Source: Cyanobacteria bacterium UBA2566
Lineage (GTDB): Bacteria; Cyanobacteriota; Cyanobacteriia; Cyanobacteriales; Desertifilaceae
Direction of reading: 5' to 3'
Assembly (NCBI GenBank): GCA_002340255.1
Contig: DDLS01000174.1
Span: forward strand, 1 to 64,000
DNA: 64,000 nucleotides
The notes beneath the pieces are model-generated. The model saw only the letters and a program-made list of their open reading frames with translations, searched no databases and was not told the origin of the DNA. Shown one piece after another: positions 58,860 through 64,000 of this stretch (within the stretch, counting starts at the first letter, position 1; every line of letters begins with the position of its first letter). Both the position numbers and the translations under genes were made by a program.

Positions 58860-59726
58860 TCATTTTGCGATTTCCATAAAATAGAAGAATCCATAGCATC
58901 CTTGCTCTCTAATTCTCGGCGATAGGTCATTCCTTATCAGTAATTGTAGCCCATGTGAAATTTGAGTTTGTAACCGAAATATTTCCTTTTGTTCTTTTTG
59001 GTTAAGATCTCGATCTGGAGTGGATAATCGAGGGTCTAGATTAGGATCTTCTAGGGGGAGTTCTCGATCGGCTCCTCTTGGCTGATTTTGAGTATTTCTT
59101 TTGAATCTAAACTTGATTAATCTTTCTACATACAGTAAAATCACACTGACCCAAATTGTAGCGCCTACAATGACTATAGAAATCCTGATTTGGCGGTGTA
59201 TATAGGTCGGCTGTAGTTCTTCATAGCCTTTAATTAGGATTTGTTTTAATCTTTCAATAGCATTAGGAGTTAAGCGAGAAATCAGTTGTCCATACAATTG
59301 ACTATCTCTCTCTGCGATCTCCACAATGGGTATCGGTTGAAACGGAGGAAGATCGGAGGAAATTAAAACGGTATATCCTTGGTATTCTTTGGATGTAATG
59401 CTTAAAGTTTTGGGGTTAAATTCGGTGGTAATAACTTGCTTAAGTCTACTTTCAATTTGAATAATGCGCTGCTGTAAAGGCGTTTGGTGTCGGCGAGTTT
59501 TTTGGGCTAGAGAAGGACGATCGGAAACATCAAAAAGCTTACGTCCATTGAGGGAGATTGTACCATAGACTAATTGGGAGCTGTCAGCAGTGGTTTGAGA
59601 TTCTTGAGCGCCACCAACAACAGGGGGAAGTTGTGCTGATGCAGCAGTCAAAAGGTTAGGGAGAAATATTGTTAGCATAGCGATCGCCATACTAACCCAG
59701 ATGAATCGACTATATCGTTTGAGCAT
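58860..59726 (-). pseudogene. MscS-type channel protein, truncated N-terminal part
   Basis: From MLKRYSRFIWV, residues 1-32 form a signal peptide ending TAASAQ. A periplasmic region follows (YGTISLNGRKLFDVSDRPSLAQK, QQRIIQIESRLKQVI, GYTVLISSDLPP) typical of cyanobacterial MscS-like proteins, and then a transmembrane helix (SIVIVGATIWVSVILLYVERLI). After FRLQTQISHGLQLLI, where the next helix should begin, the sequence turns into RNDLSPRIREQGCYGFF and stops. The pore helix and the beta domain are missing. It probably no longer makes a channel. Confidence 0.65.
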
Positions 59727-60387
59727 ATCTAACCACAAGGATAGCGATCGCCTGTCAGTTTACCATTCAAGCGATCGCTGTTCTGTTATCCTTCATCGCT
59801 GAGAGTCCCTTCAAGCCTGGGGATGTCCCTCCTGATGACTCCTCTCCCAGCATCGCTCCAGAAGGATTAATTGATAGCGATACCAAAATTGCTGGGGACT
59901 CCAGATCGTGGGAGACTCTGGGTTAAACAAGGGTTGCTGAAGATAAGCCCATAATGGGAGCCAAAAGGTGTAATAGTTAAACTTCATGGTTATCTAAACG
60001 GTTAAGATGGTGAGATTTACAATGACAGTCCACCTAGATGGCAGGTGAGTCAGGATTGAGCCGTTATATCCCTTCCTTTCTCTACTGTGCCAAACTCATC
60101 GGCAGACTTGCTGAAATGTTGCATTCTTTGACAAAACTTGACATTTAACTTAAAACTCCACCGATCAAGTCGAGAACAGGCGAACCCCTTCCCCAGACAG
60201 AAACAGGTTTTAATCCAATCCTCCTGGAGTCACCACCCAAAAAAGGCTATAGTCGGACATTGACTTGGAAAAGTTCCCGTAACGCTCCATCGGATAGATA
60301 CAGAGACAGCTATCTTGCTAATTTCCCCTCTCTATTGTCTATTGTCTAACCTGCACAGCTCATTCTTTCAGCAAACCCTAAATCAAG
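59727..60387. other. 650-bp intergenic region
   Basis: No supported gene. A start-less open frame near 59760-59925 on the + strand (reading PFKPGDVPPDDSSPSIAPEG) may be a coding relic. CTATTGTCTATTGTCTA near 60336 is another heptamer repeat. It separates the MscS relic from the AAA gene. Confidence 0.4.
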
Positions 60388-62865
60388 TTATTTGAGATAG
60401 TTTTGAATAGAAGGGACATCGAGGGTTTCATTATTAATCACTAACGCGATATTGATATTTTCCAGGAAATTAACAAACCATTGAATTTGATCCAGAGGCT
60501 TAGACTCATAATAATTAAACCACTGAAATAATTGTCGTCCTAAATTAGATTGACTTTGTCCAGAAATCAAAACAACTTTCAGCAACAAAGCGCTAGTCTT
60601 GAGTTCCCCTAAGCTCGCAATTAAATTAATAAAAATATAGTGGTTTGGATCGTTGGGACTCTCAATCAAAAACCTCAATAGTCTCTCGCAAGTTTGATTG
60701 AGCAACAGTGAATTAAATCCTTCATTATCTTGTTCGGGCAACAAACTTTTGAGTTGTCGTCTTAATTTGAAATTAAATTGCTGAGACCGAAAATCAGCAT
60801 CAATTGCGGTAATGATATACTGATAAAAATCATCTTTAAATTCTTGATATGACTCAACTTGTTCTGTGTGTTCTAGGAATGCTCTAGCTAAATCTTTATA
60901 ACTAGAATTTCCTTCCACTTTTCCTGTAAACTGTTTAATCGCTAAATACAAATCCTGGTCACTAAGCAAGGTGGGATTAGCAAAAGGCTTTTGACTGGCT
61001 ACACCTGATGTTTTTTTAATTAAATATTTGGCATATTGGGATAGACTAAGTTCAAATTCCCATTGCCGTTCTGCTTGAATTTCTTGCAACAGTTGTTGGT
61101 GTTCCCTTGAGCTACTAGAAGACACGAGAGAATAGCGATAGAGATAAGGGTATCGATGAATTTGGGTTTTGAGTGGAGAAGTTAAAATGGGCGATAATTT
61201 TGATTTAGAATCAGATTTATTTTTAATTAAAATACGCAGAAATTGATAATCTTCAGTTTCCTCAAACTCTTTAACTGTTGCGTGAATAATCGGCTCAACA
61301 AAAAGCTTGTCGATCATTTTGTATTCATGACTTTCGCAAAACCGATCGACCATCTTTTTGAGTTGGTCAACATATTTCGGCAAAGGAGAAGAATAAGAAT
61401 ATTGGTTTTCTTTTTGCTGATTGAACAGGGCAATTAATCCAACAATGGCGATTTTTGATGCAGCGCGCATTTGCCAATGATTGATTAAAATATAAAAACA
61501 GCGATTCAAGATTTTGTTAAACTGATGTTGTTCGGGGACTTGAATAACTAGCCGTCGAATAACTGCACTGATTTCAATATCTGGATATCCAATAACTTCA
61601 ATCAGCAATTTATGAACTCTTTGAATCATCACAGCCGGAGATTCTTCTTGCACCCAATACAGAAGATGATCGTAAAGAGTTTGTTCATCTGATAAACATT
61701 TCTTGGTCAATGATTTAACGGATTTATCCGGGCTATACCCCAGACAACTCTCCAGCCATTTAAAGTTAAACGTATCGGCATAAATTTGGTTATAAACTCT
61801 GAGGATAGGACGAGCATAGTGATGGCCAAATGGTAATTTAATCGCTAAACCACTCAACCGTAGTTCAGTTTGCTGTGGACTCTCTTCTGATGGAATTTCA
61901 CCTTGCTTTAAAATTTGCCAATATAACTCTAATAAAGACTTTCGATTGGGACTTTCAAGCAGGCGATCGCGAATAGATCTGAGGTGTTCTGGTTCATCTT
62001 GAGTTTCCCAATTATGGAGGATTTTTCTATAAACCAACTGATGGACTGTTTTGCGTTCTTGATTGAGGGAAATAAAGTCATCTCCATTGGCGACTAAATG
62101 GCATAACTTTTGGGTTAAGAATGGCTTTCCTCCTGTCCAATTTAAAATGGATTTGAGAACTATTTTGGGATCTCTGGCTTTCATGACTAATCCTTCTGCT
62201 AACCCTAAACAATCTTGGAATTGAAATCCAGTGAGCTGAATTTCTAGACCCATATCAAAAGGACTGATTTCAGGTTGAGAACTGAGTTCTGATGGACTAG
62301 CAACACCCAATAAAACCCAAGTGAGGCGGTGATAGTCTGGATTTTTTTTTCGATTTTGATAGCAAGATCGAATTAAGCCAAAGAATTCATCAATTGGGAA
62401 TTTTAAGCCCAAAACACTATCAATTTCATCGACAAAAATGACAATATTATGGGGGATATGAAATAAAATGACTTCGGTTAACAATAGACGCAGCCGCTCG
62501 ACGGGAGGAAAAGAGAGGCGATCGCGCCACCATCTGGGTAAATTTACTTTATCGACTAAATTAAAGCTACTTAACACCGAATAGGCAAAGGCAGCATACC
62601 ATTCTTCTGTGGTGATATTGCAGCTAAAAATAGCAGTTAAATCGACTACCCCACAAACAATTCCCCGGTTTCTGAGTAGCTCAATGGTGCGGACTCGTAA
62701 AGAGGATTTTCCCATTTGCCGGGAGTTGAGAACATAGCAAAATTCTCCGGCTAGAACCCCGCGAAATAAATCAGCATCGGCTTGACGAACCACATAAGTT
62801 GGAGAATTCAGGGGTAAGCTACCACCAAATTGATATTCATACATTTTTGTAAATGTGTTATTCAT
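60388..62865 (-). CDS. AAA-like (AAA_35) ATPase with long helical C-terminus
   Basis: From MNNTFTKMYEYQFGG, about 825 residues. Residues 10-360 form an AAA_35-type P-loop domain: GGSLPLNSPTYVVRQADADL, Walker A NSRQMGKSSLRVRTIELL, Walker B IVIFVDEIDSVLGL and WTGGKPFLTQKLCHLV. This is a family related to STAND NTPases and often fused to signalling domains in cyanobacteria. The remaining 450 residues are helical and of unknown family, and could be a sensor or effector. GGGGAG lies just before the ATG. It follows the 364-residue paralogue by 37 bases, so the two may be expressed together. Confidence 0.82.
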   Translation of the reverse strand: MNNTFTKMYEYQFGGSLPLNSPTYVVRQADADLFRGVLAGEFCYVLNSRQMGKSSLRVRTIELLRNRGIVCGVVDLTAIFSCNITTEEWYAAFAYSVLSSFNLVDKVNLPRWWRDRLSFPPVERLRLLLTEVILFHIPHNIVIFVDEIDSVLGLKFPIDEFFGLIRSCYQNRKKNPDYHRLTWVLLGVASPSELSSQPEISPFDMGLEIQLTGFQFQDCLGLAEGLVMKARDPKIVLKSILNWTGGKPFLTQKLCHLVANGDDFISLNQERKTVHQLVYRKILHNWETQDEPEHLRSIRDRLLESPNRKSLLELYWQILKQGEIPSEESPQQTELRLSGLAIKLPFGHHYARPILRVYNQIYADTFNFKWLESCLGYSPDKSVKSLTKKCLSDEQTLYDHLLYWVQEESPAVMIQRVHKLLIEVIGYPDIEISAVIRRLVIQVPEQHQFNKILNRCFYILINHWQMRAASKIAIVGLIALFNQQKENQYSYSSPLPKYVDQLKKMVDRFCESHEYKMIDKLFVEPIIHATVKEFEETEDYQFLRILIKNKSDSKSKLSPILTSPLKTQIHRYPYLYRYSLVSSSSSREHQQLLQEIQAERQWEFELSLSQYAKYLIKKTSGVASQKPFANPTLLSDQDLYLAIKQFTGKVEGNSSYKDLARAFLEHTEQVESYQEFKDDFYQYIITAIDADFRSQQFNFKLRRQLKSLLPEQDNEGFNSLLLNQTCERLLRFLIESPNDPNHYIFINLIASLGELKTSALLLKVVLISGQSQSNLGRQLFQWFNYYESKPLDQIQWFVNFLENINIALVINNETLDVPSIQNYLK

Positions 62866-62902
62866 GACTCCCCTAGATAAACGCACCACACTGAAAAAAA
62901 AA

Positions 62903-63997
62903 TCAAGAGAGCTGGACTCGAAAATATTGACGATATAAATTACATCTAGGGATGACATTGTGACCTTGTACATGGATTAACCCCATGCTGTGTAACTTAA
63001 ATGCTTGGATGGATTCCAGTTGCATTTCTTGGGGACTAGTTACTACTTTTTTGAGGGCTTCTTTTAGAACAGAATGGTGATGTAAATTCCATAAGTGTCG
63101 CCTTAAATGATCGCTATATAATCCTGCATCGGTAGCCGCTGTTTCTAAGACTGTTTTTAAGGTTATTTCGTGGCGAGCAATATGGTAGAGTGCTAATCGG
63201 ACTAAATAGGGGTGTCCTCCTACCATAGACATGAGTTGATTGACTTCTGAGATTGTCCAATCTAAGCCATGACGATGAGCGAGTTCGAGGATTTTCTCAG
63301 GGGGAAATTCGGGGAGTTCAATGGGTAAGCCGACATTAAAGGGGGATTGGTTAATACTCATGGGAACATAGACTTCTGTGGAATGGACAACGACTAAGCG
63401 TAGTTGTTTCCAAATCTCTCGGTTTTTCCCTTCTTCATGCCAGGCTCGCAGGAGGCTAAAAAAGTCTGAGGCAATGTCGGGAAAAGAGAAAACCACATCG
63501 ACTTCATCTAATCCTAAAACTAGGGGAGATTCGCAGTAGGGAAGAATATAGTTCTCAAAGTAGGATTTGCAGGCAACTTTGGCTCCAAAAATGCTGTTCC
63601 AATGCTCTTCAAAGTTAACGGGGAGGTTTATTTGCAGGCTAATATTGGCACAAAACCATTTGAGAAAGAGTTCAAGATCGGTGAAGACTTTGCTGTCGGC
63701 AAGTTGAAAACTGAGGGGAACGGTGGCATAGTCAACGGTGCAGGCATGGTGTAAGATTCGAGCCATAAGGGAGGTTTTTCCCATTTGTCGAGGTGCTTTG
63801 ATGCGAATTAAGGCTCCGGGTTTTTCGATCGCCTCATAACATCGCGTTTCAATTCTGGGCCGTTCGATATAAAATGCTGAGGCCAGCTCTACTTGTCCTC
63901 TGGGTATTTCGGGTTCGGCAATGGGTTGGGGGGGAGATTTGGGTAAGATAGCGTAGGATTGATTGGTGGGTTGCTCTGGGGGAGAGAGTTCGTTCAT
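62903..63997 (-). CDS. AAA-like (AAA_35) ATPase, possibly continuing beyond the window
   Basis: The 364 residues hold the AAA_35 domain: ELASAFYIERPRIETRCYEAI, Walker A APRQMGKTSLMARILHHA, Walker B LVLGLDEVDVVFSFPD and the helical GGHPYLVRLALYHIA. The C-terminal winged region LHSMGLIHVQGHNVIPRCNLYRQYF is typical. The first 35 residues are a Pro-rich linker, which usually joins an upstream HTH (vMAP-type) domain, and the ATG lies three bases from the window edge, so the N-terminus may be incomplete. Confidence 0.8.
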   Translation of the reverse strand: MNELSPPEQPTNQSYAILPKSPPQPIAEPEIPRGQVELASAFYIERPRIETRCYEAIEKPGALIRIKAPRQMGKTSLMARILHHACTVDYATVPLSFQLADSKVFTDLELFLKWFCANISLQINLPVNFEEHWNSIFGAKVACKSYFENYILPYCESPLVLGLDEVDVVFSFPDIASDFFSLLRAWHEEGKNREIWKQLRLVVVHSTEVYVPMSINQSPFNVGLPIELPEFPPEKILELAHRHGLDWTISEVNQLMSMVGGHPYLVRLALYHIARHEITLKTVLETAATDAGLYSDHLRRHLWNLHHHSVLKEALKKVVTSPQEMQLESIQAFKLHSMGLIHVQGHNVIPRCNLYRQYFRVQLS

Positions 63998-64000
63998 CTG

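Noticed and set aside
59727..60387. tRNA or structured RNA gene in the long gap
   Set aside because: No T-loop (GGTTCRANTCC) or cloverleaf pattern could be found by eye on either strand.

Overview
The window looks like chromosomal DNA of a filamentous, probably non-heterocystous cyanobacterium. The evidence is the very frequent HIP1 octamer GCGATCGC, heptanucleotide tandem repeats of the CCCTATT / CCCATTA type, cyanobacteria-typical genes (ycf54, WD40-fused Ser/Thr kinase, the smt metallothionein pair, nifJ followed by a dihydroorotate dehydrogenase-like gene, Rpn/Uma2 PD-(D/E)XK genes, DUF4033), and a cyanobacterial group-2 sigma factor. Genus cannot be fixed from sequence reading alone. I see no rRNA, tRNA or CRISPR array.

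Layout. 0-11.8 kb: a broken GNAT gene, a GIY-YIG-like protein, two coupled cyclic-nucleotide-binding proteins, two Rpn-type nuclease genes around an HTH/pentapeptide protein, DUF2237, exodeoxyribonuclease III, a NarL-type regulator, a WD40 Ser/Thr kinase, a DUF1997-like protein, then gene debris (AAA/NACHT-type HTH stub, RTX fragment, frameshifted DUF29). 11.8-20.2 kb: moeA, an SRPBCC-like protein, hslO, a repetitive membrane-anchored protein, a YkvA protein, and an exbB/exbD pair split by a metallothionein/SmtB module. 20.2-31.7 kb: a group-2 sigma factor with a long leader, a two-gene phosphorelay (REC-kinase hybrid plus multi-PAS kinase), a HerA-like ATPase, a solo TnpB element with both ends visible, pdxJ, ycf54, a secreted protein and a Nudix hydrolase.

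32-41.2 kb: a DNA phosphorothioation locus (dndB divergent from dndC-dndD, with no dndE or dndA in the window), Uma2 genes and alaS. 41.3-44.9 kb: a methyltransferase, a membrane 4Fe-4S protein and a PIN toxin module preceded by a HisI-like fragment. 45-50.4 kb is the most rearranged part: tandem hairpin repeats, 91-bp MITE-like elements (one with a visible empty site), a lipoxygenase gene with a long N-terminal extension, an ECF sigma factor, a relic of the 4Fe-4S gene and a RecQ stub. 50.4-60 kb: hypC, nifJ and the dihydroorotate dehydrogenase-like gene (anaerobic/fermentative metabolism), Uma2, a two-gene unit of aldehyde dehydrogenase and a D27-like carotenoid isomerase, and a truncated MscS-type gene. 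60.4-64 kb: two consecutive AAA-like (AAA_35) ATPase genes, the first running up to the window edge.

Across the window a short palindrome (core AGCGCnnnGCGCT) recurs at least eight times, four of them immediately in front of start codons, and heptamer repeats abut the starts of moeA and the dihydroorotate dehydrogenase-like gene. The strongest leads for something undescribed are the dnd locus without dndE, the lipoxygenase/ECF-sigma region, the aldehyde dehydrogenase/D27 pair, and the start-codon-associated palindrome family.
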